The position numbers and the translations under genes were made by a program. 64,000 nucleotides of DNA from Pampus argenteus. Taxonomy: Eukaryota; Chordata; Actinopteri; Scombriformes; Stromateidae. Under the pieces are notes generated by a model. That model was given only the letters and a program-made list of their open reading frames with translations. It made no database searches and was not told the origin of the DNA. Positions 22,013 through 35,300 of the stretch are shown here, piece after piece (within the stretch, counting starts at the first letter, position 1; each line of letters opens with the position of its first letter). The DNA lies in contig CM072876.1 of the NCBI GenBank assembly GCA_036937835.1, positions 18,908,001 to 18,972,000 on the forward strand, written 5' to 3'.

Positions 22013-24386
22013 GAGAGAAGGTCAAAACTGACAACTACAGTTTTTCTTAAACAACAAGCAATATTTTCAATCAAAACCATGTTTGCCATCAACAAGTAAC
22101 TGATTTCTAATGATTAGGAGCACAAAACTCACTTCTGAGAGCTTCCTGCAGCTTTTACTGTAACATTTGTAAAAATTGCTTTCTCTCAGGCCAAAACTGA
22201 CAACTACAGTTTTTCTTAAACAAGGAGCAATATTTTCAATCAAAACCATGTTTGCCATCAACAAGTAACTGATTTCTAATGATTAGGAGCACAAAACTCA
22301 CTTCTGAGAGCTTCCTGCAGCTTTTAGTGTAACATTTGTAAAAATAGCTTTCTCTCAGGCCAAAACTGACAACTACATTTTTTCTTAAACAACAAGCAAT
22401 ATTTTCAATCAAAACCATGTTTGCCATCAACAAGTAACTGATTTCTAATGATTAGGAGCACAAACCTCACTTCTGAGAGCTTCCTGCAGCTTTTACTGTA
22501 ACATTTGTAAAAATTGCTTTCTCTCAGGCCAAAACTGACAACTACAGTTTTTCTTAAACAAGGAGCAATATTTTCAATCAAAACCATGTTTGCCATCAAC
22601 AAGTAACTGATTTCTAATGATTAGGAGCACAAAACTCACTTCTGAGAGCTTCCTGCAGCTTTTACTGTAACATTTGTAAAAATAGCTTTCTCTCAGTGAG
22701 AGAAGGTCAAAACTGACAACTACAGTTTTTCTTAAACAACAAGCAATATTTTCAATCAAAACCATGTTTGCCATCAACAAGTAACTGATTTCTAATGATT
22801 AGGAGCACAAAACTCACTTCTGAGAGCTTCCTGCAGCTTTTACTGTAACATTTGTAAAAATTGCTTTCTCTCAGGCCAAAACTGACAACTACAGTTTTTC
22901 TTAAACAAGGAGCAATATTTTCAATCAAAACCATGTTTGCCATCAACAAGTAACTGATTTCTAATGATTAGGAGCACAAAACTCACTTCTGAGAGCTTCC
23001 TGCAGCTTTTACTGTAACATTTGTAAAAATAGCTTTCTCTCAGCGAGAGAAGGTCAAAACTGACAACTACAGTTTTTCTTAAACAACAAGCAATATTTTC
23101 AATCAAAACCATGTTTGCCATCAACAAGTAACTGATTTCTAATGATTAGGAGCACAAAACTCACTTCTGAGAGCTTCCTGCAGCTTTTACTGTAACATTT
23201 GTAAAAATTGCTTTCTCTCAGGCCAAAACTGACAACTACAGTTTTTCTTAAACAAGGAGCAATATTTTCAATCAAAACCATGTTTGCCATCAACAAGTAA
23301 CTGATTTCTAATGATTAGGAGCACAAAACTCACTTCTGAGAGCTTCCTGCAGCTTTTACTGTAACATTTGTAAAAATAGCTTTCTCTCAGGCCAAAACTG
23401 ACAACTACAGTTTTTCTTAAACAACAAGCAATATTTTCAATCAAAACCATGGTTGCCATCAACAAGTAACTGATTTCTAATGATTAGGAGCACAAAACTC
23501 ACTTCTGAGAGCTTCCTGCAGCTTTTACTGTAACATTTGTAAAAATTGCTTTCTCTCAGGCCAAAACTGACAACTACAGTTTTTCTTAAACAAGGAGCAA
23601 TATTTTCAATCAAAACCATGTTTGCCATCAACAAGTAACTGATTTCTAATGATTAGGAGTACAAAACTCACTTCTGAGATCTTCCTGCAGCTTTTACTGT
23701 AACATTTGTAAAAATAGCTTTCTCTCAGGCCAAAACTGACAACTACAGTTTTTCTTAAACAACAAGCAATATTTTCAATCAAAACCATGTTTGCCATCAA
23801 CAAGTAACTGATTTCTAATGAATAGGAGCACAAAACTCACTTCTGAGAGCTTCCTGCAGCTTTTACTGTAACATTTGTAAAAATAGCTTTCTCTCAGGCC
23901 AAAACTGACAACTACAGTTTTTCTTAAACAACAAGCAATATTTTCAATCAAAACCATGTTTGCCATCAACAAGTAACTGATTTCTAATGATTAGGAGCAC
24001 AAAACTCACTTCTGAGAGCTTCCTGCAGCTTTTACTGTAACATTTGTAAAAATAGCTTTCTCTCAGTGAGAGAAGGTCAAAACTGACAACTACAGTTTTT
24101 CTTAAACAACAAGCAATATTTTCAATCAAAACCATGTTTGCCATCAACAAGTAACTGATTTCTAATGATTAGGACCACAAAACTCACTTCTGAGAGCTTC
24201 CTGCAGCTTTTACTGTAACATTTGTAAAAATAGCTTTCTCTCTGTGAGAGAAGGCCAAAACTGACAACTACAGTTTTTCTTAAACAAGGAGCAATATTTT
24301 CAATCAAAACCATGGTTGCCATCAACAAGTAACTGATTTCTAATGATTAGGAGCACAAAACTCACTTCTGAGAGCTTCCTGCAAAG

Positions 24387-24460
24387 CTGAGAGAAAGCTA
24401 TTTTTACAAATGTTACAGGAAAAGCTTCCTGTAACATTTGTAAAAATAGCTTTCTCTCAG
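24387..24460. repeat. Fold-back palindrome 3, perfect 35-bp arms, AAGC centre
   Basis: The arms at 24387-24421 and 24426-24460 are perfect complements around AAGC at 24422-24425. The right arm now leads into a short monomer (CTCAGGCC) instead of a long one (CTCAGCGAG), so the outermost pair is lost and the right flank differs from copies 1, 2 and 5. Confidence 0.96.
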
Positions 24461-25117
24461 GCCAAAATGACAACTACAGTTTTTCTTAAACAACAAGCAA
24501 TATTTTCAATCAAAACCATGTTTGCCATCAACAAGTAACTGATTTCTAATGATTAGGACCAAAAAACTCACTTCTGAGAGCTTCCTGCAGCTTTTACTGT
24601 CACATTTGTAAAAATAGCTTTCTCTCAGGCCAAAACTGACAACTACAGTTTTTCTTGAACAAGGAGCAAGATTTTCAATCAAACCCATGTTTGCCATCAA
24701 CAAGTAACTGATTTCTAATGATTAGGAGCACAAAACTCACTTCTGAGAGCTTCCTGCAGCTTTTACTGTAACATTTGTAAAAATAGCTTTCTCTCAGTGA
24801 GAGAAGGTCAAAACTGACAACTACAGTTTTTCTTAAACAACAAGCAATATTTTCAATCAAAACCATGTTTGCCATCAACAAGTAACTGATTTCTAATGAT
24901 TAGGACCACAAAACTCACTTCTGAGAGCTTCCTGCAGCTTTTACTGTAACATTTGTAAAAATAGCTTTCTCTCTGTGAGAGAAGGCCAAAACTGACAACT
25001 ACAGTTTTTCTTAAACAAGGAGCAATATTTTCAATCAAAACCATGGTTGCCATCAACAAGTAACTGATTTCTAATGATTAGGAGCACAAAACTCACTTCT
25101 GAGAGCTTCCTGCAAAG

Positions 25118-25191
25118 CTGAGAGAAAGCTATTTTTACAAATGTTACAGGAAAAGCATCCTGTAACATTTGTAAAAATAGCTTTCTCTCAG
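25118..25191. repeat. Fold-back palindrome 4, 34-bp arms, mutated centre
   Basis: The arms at 25118-25151 and 25158-25191 pair perfectly. A T-to-A change at 25157 (AAAAGCATCC) widens the unpaired centre to six bases. It is 731 bp from copy 3 and shares that copy's right flank. Confidence 0.96.
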
Positions 25192-26701
25192 GCCAAAATG
25201 ACAACTACAGTTTTTCTTAAACAACAAGCAATATTTTCAATCAAAACCATGTTTGCCATCAACAAGTAACTGATTTCTAATGATTAGGACCAAAAAACTC
25301 ACTTCTGAGAGCTTCCTGCAGCTTTTACTGTCACATTTGTAAAAATAGCTTTCTCTCAGGCCAAAACTGACAACTACAGTTTTTCTTGAACAAGGAGCAA
25401 GATTTTCAATCAAACCCATGTTTGCCATCAACAAGTAACTGATTTCTAATGATTAGGACCAAAAAACTCACTTCTGAGAGCTTCCTGCAGCTTTTACTGT
25501 AACATTTGTAAAAATAGCTTTCTCTCTGCGAGAGAAGGCCAAAACTGACAACTACAGTTTTTTCTAAACAAGGAGCAATATTTTCAATCAAAACCATGTT
25601 TGCCATCACCAAGTAACTGATTTCTAATGATTAGGAGCACAAAACTCACTTCTGAGAGCTTCCTGCAGCTTTTACTGTAACATTTGTAAAAATTGCTTTC
25701 TCTCAGGCCAAAACTGACAACTACAGTTTTTCTTAAACAAGGAGCAATATTTTCAATCAAAACCATGTTTGCCATTAACAAGTAACTGATTTCTAATGAT
25801 TAGGAGCACAAAACTCACTTCTGAGAGCTTCCTGCAGCTTTTAGTGTAACATTTGTAAAAATAGCTTTCTCTCAGGCCAAAACTGACAACTACAGTTTTT
25901 CTTAAACAACAAGCAATATTTTCAATCAAAACCATGTTTGCCATCAACAAGTAACTGATTTCTAATGATTAGGAGCACAAACCTCACTTCTGAGAGCTTC
26001 CTGCAGCTTTTACTGTAACATTTGTAAAAATTGCTTTCTCTCAGGCCAAAACTGACAACTACAGTTTTTCTTAAACAAGGAGCAATATTTTCAATCAAAA
26101 CCATGTTTGCCATCAACAAGTAACTGATTTCTAATGATTAGGAGCACAAAACTCACTTCTGAGAGCTTCCTGCAGCTTTTACTGTAACATTTGTAAAAAT
26201 AGCTTTCTCTCAGGCCAAAACTGACAACTACAGTTTTTCTTAAACAACAAGCAATATTTTCAATCAAAACCATGGTTGCCATCAACAAGTAACTGATTTC
26301 TAATGATTAGGAGCACAAAACTCACTTCTGAGAGCTTCCTGCAGCTTTTACTGTAACATTTGTAAAAATAGCTTTCTCTCAGTGAGAGAAGGTCAAAACT
26401 GACAACTACAGTTTTTCTTAAACAACAAGCAATATTTTCAATCAAAACCATGTTTGCCATCAACAAGTAACTGATTTCTAATGATTAGGACCACAAAACT
26501 CACTTCTGAGAGCTTCCTGCAGCTTTTACTGTAACATTTGTAAAAATAGCTTTCTCTCTGTGAGAGAAGGCCAAAACTGACAACTACAGTTTTTCTTAAA
26601 CAAGGAGCAATATTTTCAATCAAAACCATGGTTGCCATCAACAAGTAACTGATTTCTAATGATTAGGAGCACAAAACTCACTTCTGAGAGCTTCCTGCAA
26701 A

Positions 26702-26777
26702 GCTGAGAGAAAGCTATTTTTACAAATGTTACAGGAAAAGCTTCCTGTAACATTTGTAAAAATGGCTTTCTCTTAGC
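26702..26777. repeat. Fold-back palindrome 5, 36-bp arms with two mismatches
   Basis: The arms at 26702-26737 and 26742-26777 surround AAGC. Two right-arm changes, G at 26764 and T at 26774, break perfect pairing, so this copy has begun to decay. It leads into the long-type flank, as in copies 1 and 2. Confidence 0.96.
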
Positions 26778-29700
26778 GAGAGAAGGTCAAAACTGACAAC
26801 TACAGTTTTTCTTAAACAACAAGCAATATTTTCAATCAAAACCATGTTTGCCATCAACAAGTAACTGATTTCTAATGATTAGGAGCACAAAACTCACTTC
26901 TGAGAGCTTCCTGCAGCTTTTACTGTAACATTTGTAAAAATTGCTTTCTCTCAGGCCAAAACTGACAACTACAGTTTTTCTTAAACAAGGAGCAATATTT
27001 TCAATCAAAACCATGTTTGCCATCAACAAGTAACTGATTTCTAATGATTAGGAGCACAAAACTCACTTCTGAGAGCTTCCTGCAGCTTTTAGTGTAACAT
27101 TTGTAAAAATAGCTTTCTCTCAGGCCAAAACTGACAACTACAGTTTTTCTTAAACAACAAGCAATATTTTCAATCAAAACCATGTTTGCCATCAACAAGT
27201 AACTGATTTCTAATGATTAGGAGCACAAACCTCACTTCTGAGAGCTTCCTGCAGCTTTTACTGTAACATTTGTAAAAATTGCTTTCTCTCAGGCCAAAAC
27301 TGACAACTACAGTTTTTCTTAAACAAGGAGCAATATTTTCAATCAAAACCATGTTTGCCATCAACAAGTAACTGATTTCTAATGATTAGGAGCACAAAAC
27401 TCACTTCTGAGAGCTTCCTGCAGCTTTTACTGTAACATTTGTAAAAATAGCTTTCTCTCAGGCCAAAACTGACAACTACAGTTTTTCTTAAACAACAAGC
27501 AATATTTTCAATCAAAACCATGTTTGCCATCAACAAGTAACTGATTTCTAATGATAAGGAGCACAAAACTCACTTCTGAGAGCTTCCTGCAGCTTTTACT
27601 GTAACATTTGTAAAAATAGCTTTCTCTCAGCGAGAGAAGGTCAAAACTGACAACTACAGTTTTTCTTAAACAAGGAGCAATATTTTCAATCAAAACCATG
27701 TTTGCCATCAACAAGTAACTGATTTCTAATGATTAGGACCAAAAAACTCACTTCTGAGAGCTTCCTGCAGCTTTTACTGTAACATTTGTAAAAATAGCTT
27801 TCTCTCAGCGAGAGAAGGTCAAAACTGACAACTACAGTTTTTCTTAAACAAGGAGCAATATTTTCAATCAAAACCATGTTTGCCATCAACAAGTAACTGA
27901 TTTCTAATGATTAGGACCAAAAAACTCACTTCTGAGAGCTTCCTGCAGCTTTTACTGTAACATTTGTAAAAATAGCTTTCTCTCAGGCCAAAACTGACAA
28001 CTACAGTTTTTCTTAAACAACAAGCAATATTTTCAATCAAAACCATGTTTGCCATCAACAAGTAACTGATTTCTAATGATTAGGAGCACAAAACTCACTT
28101 CTGAGAGCTTCCTGCAGCTTTTACTGTAACATTTGTAAAAATAGCTTTCTCTCTGTGAGAGAAGGCCAAAACTGACAACTACAGTTTTTCTTAAACAAGG
28201 AGCAATATTTTCAATCAAAACCATGGTTGCCATCAACAAGTAACTGATTTCTAATGATTAGGAGCACAAAACTCACTTCTGAGAGCTTCCTGCAGCTTTT
28301 ACTGTAACATTTGTAAAAATAGCTTTCTCTCAGCGAGAGAAGGTCAAAACTGACAACTACAGTTTTTCTTAAACAAGGAGCAATATTTTCAATCAAAACC
28401 ATGTTTGCCATCAACAAGTAACTGATTTCTAATGATTAGGACCAAAAAACTCACTTCTGAGAGCTTCCTGCAGCTTTTACTGTAACATTTGTAAAAATAG
28501 CTTTCTCTCAGGCCAAAATGACAACTACAGTTTTTCTTAAACAACAAGCAATATTTTCAATCAAAACCATGTTTGCCATCAACAAGTAACTGATTTCTAA
28601 TGATTAGGACCAAAAAACTCACTTCTGAGATCTTCCTGCAGCTTTTACTGTAACATTTGTAAAAATAGCTTTCTCTCATCGAGAGAAGGTCAAAACTGAC
28701 AACTAGTTTTTCTTAAACAAGGAGCAATATTTTCAATCAAAACCATGTTTGCCATCAACAAGTAACTGATTTCTAATGATTAGGAGCACAAAACTCACGT
28801 CTAAGAGCTTCCTGCAGCTGTTACTGTAACATTTGTAAAAATAGCTTTCTCTCAGGCCAAAACTGACAACTACAGTTTTTCTTAAACAACAAGCAATATT
28901 TTCAATCAAAACCATGTTTGCCATCAACAAATAACTGATTTCTAATGATTAGGAGCACAAAACTCACTTCTGAGAGCTTCCTGCAGCTTTTACTGTAACA
29001 TTTGTAAAAATAGCTTTCTCTCAGGCCAAAACTGACAACTACAGTTTTTCTTAAACAACAAGCAATATTTTCAATCAAAACCATGTTTGCCATCAACAAG
29101 TAACTGATTTCTAATGAATAGGAGCACAAAACTCACTTCTGAGAGCTTCCTGCAGCTTTTACTGTAACATTTGTAAAAATAGCTTTCTCTCAGGCCAAAA
29201 TGACAACTACAGTTTTTCTTAAACAACAAGCAATATTTTCAATCAAAACCATGTTTGCCATCAACAAGTAACTGATTTCTAATGATTAGGACCAAAAAAC
29301 TCACTTCTGAGAGCTTCCTGCAGCTTTTACTGTAACATTTGTAAAAATAGCTTTCTCTCTGCGAGAGAAGGCCAAAACTGACAACTACAGTTTTTTCTAA
29401 ACAAGGAGCAATATTTTCAATCAAAACCATGTTTGCCATCACCAAGTAACTGATTTCTAATGATTAGGACCAAAAAACTCACTTCTGAGAGCTTCCTGCA
29501 GCTTTTACTGTAACATTTGTAAAAAATAGCTTTCTCTCTACGAGAGAAGGCCAAAACTGACAACTACAGTTTTTCTTAAACAAGGAGCAATATTTTCAAT
29601 CAAAACCATGTTTGCCATCAACAAGTAACTGATTTCTAATGATTAGGAGCACAAAACTCACTTCTGAGAGCTTCGTGCAGCTTTTACTGTAACATTTGTA

Positions 29701-30734
29701 AAAATAGCTTTCTCTCAGGCCAAAACTGACAACTACAGTTTTTCTTAAACAACAAGCAATATTTTCAATCAAAACCATGTTTGCCATCAACAAGTAACTG
29801 ATTTCTAATGATTAGGACCTAAAAACTCACTTCTGAGAGCTTCCTGCAGCTTTTACTGTAACATTTGTAAAAATAGCTTTCTCTCTGCGAGAGAAGGCCA
29901 AAACTGACAACTACAGTTTTTCTTAAACAAGGAGCAATATTTTCAATCAAAACCATGTTTGCCATCAACAAGTAACTGATTTCTAATGATTAGGAGCACA
30001 AAACTCACGTCTAAGAGCTTCCTGCAGCTGTTACCGTAACATTTGTAAAAATAGCTTTCTCTCAGGCCAAAACTGACAACTACAGTTTTTATTAAACAAC
30101 AAGCAATATTTTCAATCAAAACCATGTTTGCCATCAACAAGTAACTGATTTCTAATGATTAGGAGCACAAAACTCACTTCTGAGAGCTTCCTGCAGCTTT
30201 TACTGTAACATTTGTAAAAATAGCTTTCTCTCAGGCCAAAACTGACAACTACAGTTTTTCTTAAACAACAAGCAATATTTTCAATCAAAACCATGTTTGC
30301 CATCAACAAGTAACTGATTTATAATGAATAGGAGCACAAAACTCACTTCTGAGAGCTTCCTGCAGCTTTTACTGTAACATTTGTAAAAATAGCTTTCTCT
30401 CAGGCCAAAATGACAACTACAGTTTTTCTTAAACAACAAGCAATATTTTGAATCAAAACCATGTTTGCCATCAACAAGTAACTGATTTCTAATGATTAGG
30501 ACCAAAAAACTCACTTCTGAGAGCTTCCTGCAGCTTTTACTGTAACATTTGTAAAAATAGCTTTCTCTCAAGCCAAAATGACAACTACAGTTTTTCTTAA
30601 ACAACAAGCAATATTTTCAATCAAAACCATGTTTGCCATCAACAAGTAACTGATTTCTAATGATTAGGAGCACAAAACTCACTTCTGAGAGCTTCCTGCA
30701 GCTGTTACTGTAACATTTGTAAAAATAGCTTTCT

Positions 30735-30750
30735 CTCAGAATGGGAAGGC
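30735..30750 (-). repeat. Long monomer with replaced hairpin block
   Basis: The expected CTCAGCGAGAGAAGG reads CTCAGAATGGGAAGG. Monomer length is unchanged, but the 7-bp hairpin pairing is destroyed. I saw no second copy of this form in the window. Confidence 0.9.
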
Positions 30751-30972
30751 CAAAACTGACAACTACAGTTTTTCTTAAACAAGGAGCAATATTTTCAATC
30801 AAAACCATGTTTGCCATCAACAAGTAACTGATTTCTAATGATAAGGACCAAAAAACTTACTTCTGAGAGCTTCCTGCAGCTTTTACTGTAACATTTGTAA
30901 AAATAGCTTTCTCTCTGCGAGAAAAGGCCAAAACTGACAACTACAGTTTTTCTTAAACAAGGAGCAATATTT

Positions 30973-31675
30973 TCAATCAAAACCATGTTTGCCATCAACA
31001 AGTAACTGATTTCTAATGATTAGGAGCACAAAACTCACTTCTGAGAGCTTCGTGCAGCTTTTACTGTAACATTTGTAAAAATAGCTTTCTCTCAGGCCAA
31101 AACTGACAACTACAGTTTTTCTTAAACAAGGAGCAATATTTTCAATCAAAACCATGTTTGCCATCAACAAGTAACTGATTTCTAATGATTGGACCATAAA
31201 ACTCACTTCTGAGAGCTTCCTGCAGCTTTTACTGTAACATTTGTAAAAATAGCTTTCTCTCAGGCCAAAACTGACAACTACAGTTTTTCTTAAACAAGGA
31301 GCAATATTTTCAATCAAAACCATGTTTGCCATCAACAAGTAACTGATTTCTAATGCTTAGGACCAAAAAACTCACTTCTGAGAGCTTCCTGCAGCTTTTA
31401 CTGTAACATTTGTAAAAATAGCTTTCTCTCAGGCCAAAACTCACAACTACAGTTTTTCTTAAACAAGGAGCAATATTTTCAATCAAAACCATGTTTGCCA
31501 TCAACAAGTAACTGATTTCTAATGATTGGACCATAAAACTCACTTCTGAGAGCTTCCTGCAGCTTTTACTGTAACATTTGTAAAAATAGCTTTCTCTCAG
31601 GCCAAAACTGACAACTACAGTTTTTCTTAAACAAGGAGCAATATGTTCAATCAAAACCATGTTTGCCATCAACAA
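30973..31675 (-). repeat. 337-bp dimer in two copies
   Basis: Two adjacent dimers carry the same one-base deletion, TGATTGGACCATAAAAC (near 31188 and 31525). The shortened monomer merges two normally separate reading frames, which explains the unusually long open frames of 121 codons here. Confidence 0.87.
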
Positions 31676-32155
31676 GTAACTGATTTCTAATGATTAGGAC
31701 CAAAAAACTCACTTCTGAGAGCTTCCTGCAGCTTTTACTGTAACATTTGTAAAAAATAGCTTTCTCTCAGCGAGAGAAGGTCAAAACTGACAACTACAGT
31801 TTTTCTTCAACAACGAGCAATATTTTCAATCAAAACCATGTTTGCCATCAACAAGTAACTGATTTCTAATGATTAGGACCAAAAAACTCACTTCTGAAAG
31901 CTTCCTGCAGCTTTTACTGTAACATTTGTAAAAAATAGCTTTCTCTCTGCGAGAGAAGGCCAAAACTGACAACTACAGTTTTTCTTAGACAAGGAGCAAT
32001 ATTTTCAATCAAAACCATGTTTGCCAAGTAACTGATTTCTAATGATTAGGAGCACAAAACTCACTTCTGAGAGCTTCCTGCAGCTTTTACTGTAACATTT
32101 GTAAAAATAGCTTTCTCTCAGGCCAAAACTGACAACTACAGTTTTTCTTAAACAA
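31645..32155 (-). repeat. Partner of the 17833-18344 segment
   Basis: Same orientation and the same three rare variants as the 17.8-kb segment, at an offset of 13811-13812 bp. A private change, CTTAGACAAGG at about 31985, separates it from its partner. Confidence 0.88.
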
Positions 32156-32399
32156 GGAGCAATACTTTCAATCAAAACCATGTTTGCTATCAACAAGTAA
32201 CTGATTTCTAATGCTTAGGACCAAAAAACTCACTTCTGAGAGCTTCCTGCAGCTTTTACTGTAACATTTGTAAAAATAGCTTTCTCTCAGGCCAAAACTG
32301 ACAACTACAGTTTTTCTTAAACAAGGAGCAATATTTTCAATCAAAACCATGTTTGCCATCAACAAGTAACTGATTTATAATGATTAGGACCAAAAAACT

Positions 32400-35300
32400 A
32401 ACTTCTGAGAGCTTCCTGCAGCTTTTACTGTAACATTTGTAAAAATAGCTTTCTCTCAGGCCAAAACTGACAACTACAGTTTTTCTTAAACAAGAAGCAA
32501 TATTTTCAATCAAAACCATGTTTGCCATCAACAAGTAACTGATTTCTAATGATTAGGACCAAAAAACTAACTTCTGAGAGCTTCCTGCAGCTTTTACTGT
32601 AACATTTGTAAAAATAGCTTTCTCTCTGCGAGAGAAGGCCAAAACTGACAACTACAGTTTTTCTTAAACAAGGAGCAATATTTTCAATCAAAACCATGTT
32701 TGCCATCAACAAGTAACTGATTTCTAATGATAAGGACCAATAAACTTACTTCTGAGAGCTTCCTGCAGCTTTTACTGTAACATTTGTAAAAATAGCTTTC
32801 TCTCAGGCCAAAACTGACAACTACAGTTTTTCTTAAACAAGGAGCAATATTTTCAATCAAAACCATGTTTGCCATCAACAAGTAACTGATTTATAATGAT
32901 TAGGACCAAAAAACTAACTTCTGAGAGCTTCCTGCAGCTTTTACTGTAACATTTGTAAAAATAGCTTTCTCTCAGGCCAAAACTGACAACTACAGTTTTT
33001 CTTAAACAACAAGCAATATTTTCAATCAAAACCATGTTTGCCATCAACAAGTAACTGATTTCTAATGATTAGGAGCACAAAACTCACTTCTGAGAGCTTC
33101 CTGCAGCTTTTACTGTAACATTTGTAAAAATAGCTTTCTCTCAGGCCAAAACTGACAACTACAGTTTTTCTTAAACAACAAGCAATATTTTCAATCAAAA
33201 CCATGTTTGCCATCAACAAGTAACTGATTTCTAATGATTAGGACCAAAAAACTCACTTCTGAGATCTTCCTGCAGCTTTTACTGTAACATTTGTAAAAAT
33301 AGCTTTCTCTCAGCGAGAGAAGGTCAAAACTGACAACTACAGTTTTTCTTAAACAAGGAGCAATATTTTCAATCAAAACCATGTTTGCCATCAACAAGTA
33401 ACTGATTTCTAATGATTAGGAGCACAAAACTCACTTCTGAGAGCTTCCTGCAGCTTTTACTGTAACATTTGTAAAAATAGCTTTCTCTCAGGCCAAAATG
33501 ACAACTACAGTTTTTCCTAAACAACAAGCAATATTTTCAATCAAAACCATGTTTGCCATCAACAAGTAACTGATTCTAATGATTAGGAGCACAAAACTCA
33601 CTTCTGAGAGCTTCCTGCAGCTGTTACTGTAACATTTGTAAAAATAGCTTTCTCTCTGTGAGAGAAGGCCAAAACTGACAACTACAGTTTTTCTTAAACA
33701 AGGAGCAATATTTTCAATCAAAACCATGTTTGCCATCAACAAGTAACTGATTTCTAATGATTAGGACCAAAAAACTCACTTCTGAGAGCTTCCTGCAGCT
33801 TTTACTGTAACATTTGTAAAAATAGCTTTCTCTCAGCGAGAGAAGGTCAAAACTGACAACTACAGTTTTTCTTAAACAAGGAGCAATATTTTCAATCAAA
33901 ACCATGTTTGCCATCAACAAGTAACTGATTTCTAATGATTAGGAGCACAAAACTCACTTCTGAGAGCTTCCTGCAGCTTTTACTGTAACATTTGTAAAAA
34001 TTGCTTTCTCTCAGGCCAAAACTGACAACTACAGTTTTTCTTAAAGAAGGAGCAATATTTTCAATCAAAACCACGTTTGCCATCAACAAGTAACTGATTT
34101 CTAATGATTAGGAGCACAAAACTCACTTCTGAGAGCTTCCTGCAGCTTTTACTGTAACATTTGTAAAAATAGCTTTATCTCAGGCCAAAACTGACAACTA
34201 CAGTTTTTCTTAAACAAGGAGCAATATTTTCAATCAAAACCATGTTTGCCATCAACAAGTAACTGATTTCTAATGATTAGGACCATAAAACTCACTTCTG
34301 AGAGCTTCCTGCAGCTTTTACTGTAACATTTGTAAAAATAGCTTTCTCTCAGGCCAAAACTGACAACAACAGTTTTTTCTTAAACAAGGAGCAATATTTT
34401 CAATCAAAACCATGTTTGCCATCAACAAGTAACTGATTTATAATGATTAGGACCAAAAAACTAACTTCTGAGAGCTTCCTGCAGCTTTTACTGTAACATT
34501 TGTAAAAATAGCTTTCTCTCTGCGAGAGAAGGCCGAAACTGACAACTACAGTTTTTCTTAAACAAGGAGCAATATTTTCAATCAAAACCATGTTTGCCAT
34601 CAACAAGTAACTGATTTCTAATGATAAGGACCAATAAACTTACTTCTGAGAGCTTCCTGCAGCTTTTACTGTAACATTTGTAAAAATAGCTTTCTCTCAG
34701 GCCAAAACTGACAACTACAGTTTTTCTTAAACAAGGAGCAATATTTTCAATCAAAACCATGTTTGCCATCAACAAGTAACTGATTTATAATGATTAGGAC
34801 CAAAAAACTAACTTCTGAGAGCTTCCTGCAGCTTTTACTGTAACATTTGTAAAAATAGCTTTCTCTCAGGCCAAAACTGACAACTACAGTTTTTCTTAAA
34901 CAACAAGCAATATTTTCAATCAAAACCATGTTTGCCATCAACAAGTAACTGATTTCTAATGATTATGAGCACAAAACTCACTTCTGAGAGCTTCCTGCAG
35001 CTTTTACTGTAACATTTGTAAAAATTGCTTTCTCTCAGGCCAAAACTGACAACTACAGTTTTTCTTAAACAAGGAGCAATATTTTCAATCAAAACCATGT
35101 TTGCCATCAACAAGTAACTGATTTCTAATGATTAGGAGCACAAAACTCACTTCTGAGAGCTTCCTGCAGCTTTTACTGTAACATTTGTAAAAATAGCTTT
35201 CTCTCAGCGAGAGAAGGTCAAAACTGACAACTACAGTTTTTCTTAAACAAGGAGCAATATTTTCAATCAAAACCATGTTTGCCATCAACAAGTAACTGAT

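Larger units (their letters stand above)
23960..25430 (-). repeat. 731-bp unit, two copies, each with a palindrome
   Basis: Two tandem copies 731 bp apart carry the same unusual short monomer (GTCACATTTG, TTCTTGAACAAGGAGCAAG, CAAACCCATG at about 24600-24690 and 25330-25420) and palindromes 3 and 4. The two differ at the palindrome centre. Confidence 0.87.
19070..27500 (-). repeat. Palindrome-bearing HOR domain
   Basis: Reverse monomers organised by offsets of 1756, 1577, 2271, 2449, 731 and 1585 bp. Diagnostic monomers include CCATGGTTGCC, AATTGCTTTC, TTTTAGTGTAAC, GGAGCACAAACCTC and GAGATCTTCC. Five fold-back palindromes sit at equivalent places, each just after GAGAGCTTCCTGCAAAG, so they spread by HOR duplication rather than arising five times. 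Confidence 0.87.
27500..32400 (-). repeat. Variant-rich reverse segment
   Basis: About 28 monomers with the highest density of private changes in the window: CACGTCTAAGAGC near 28797 and 30007, a lost triplet giving GACAACTAGTTTTTC at 28697, TTCGTGCAG near 29674 and 31051, AATATTTTGAATC at 30443, and a replaced hairpin block at 30735-30750. Only short duplications are visible: 1210 bp (28.73 to 29.94 kb), a 337-bp dimer at 30.97-31.68 kb, and a 3833-bp link from 25.41 to 29.24 kb marked by CATCACCAAG. It reads as an older, less homogenised part of the array. Confidence 0.82.

Noticed and set aside
20360..26777. MITE-like elements or rho-independent terminators at the five palindromes
   Set aside because: Both arms are ordinary monomer sequence from this family, there is no target-site duplication or T-tract in a bacterial gene context, and the spacing follows the HOR.
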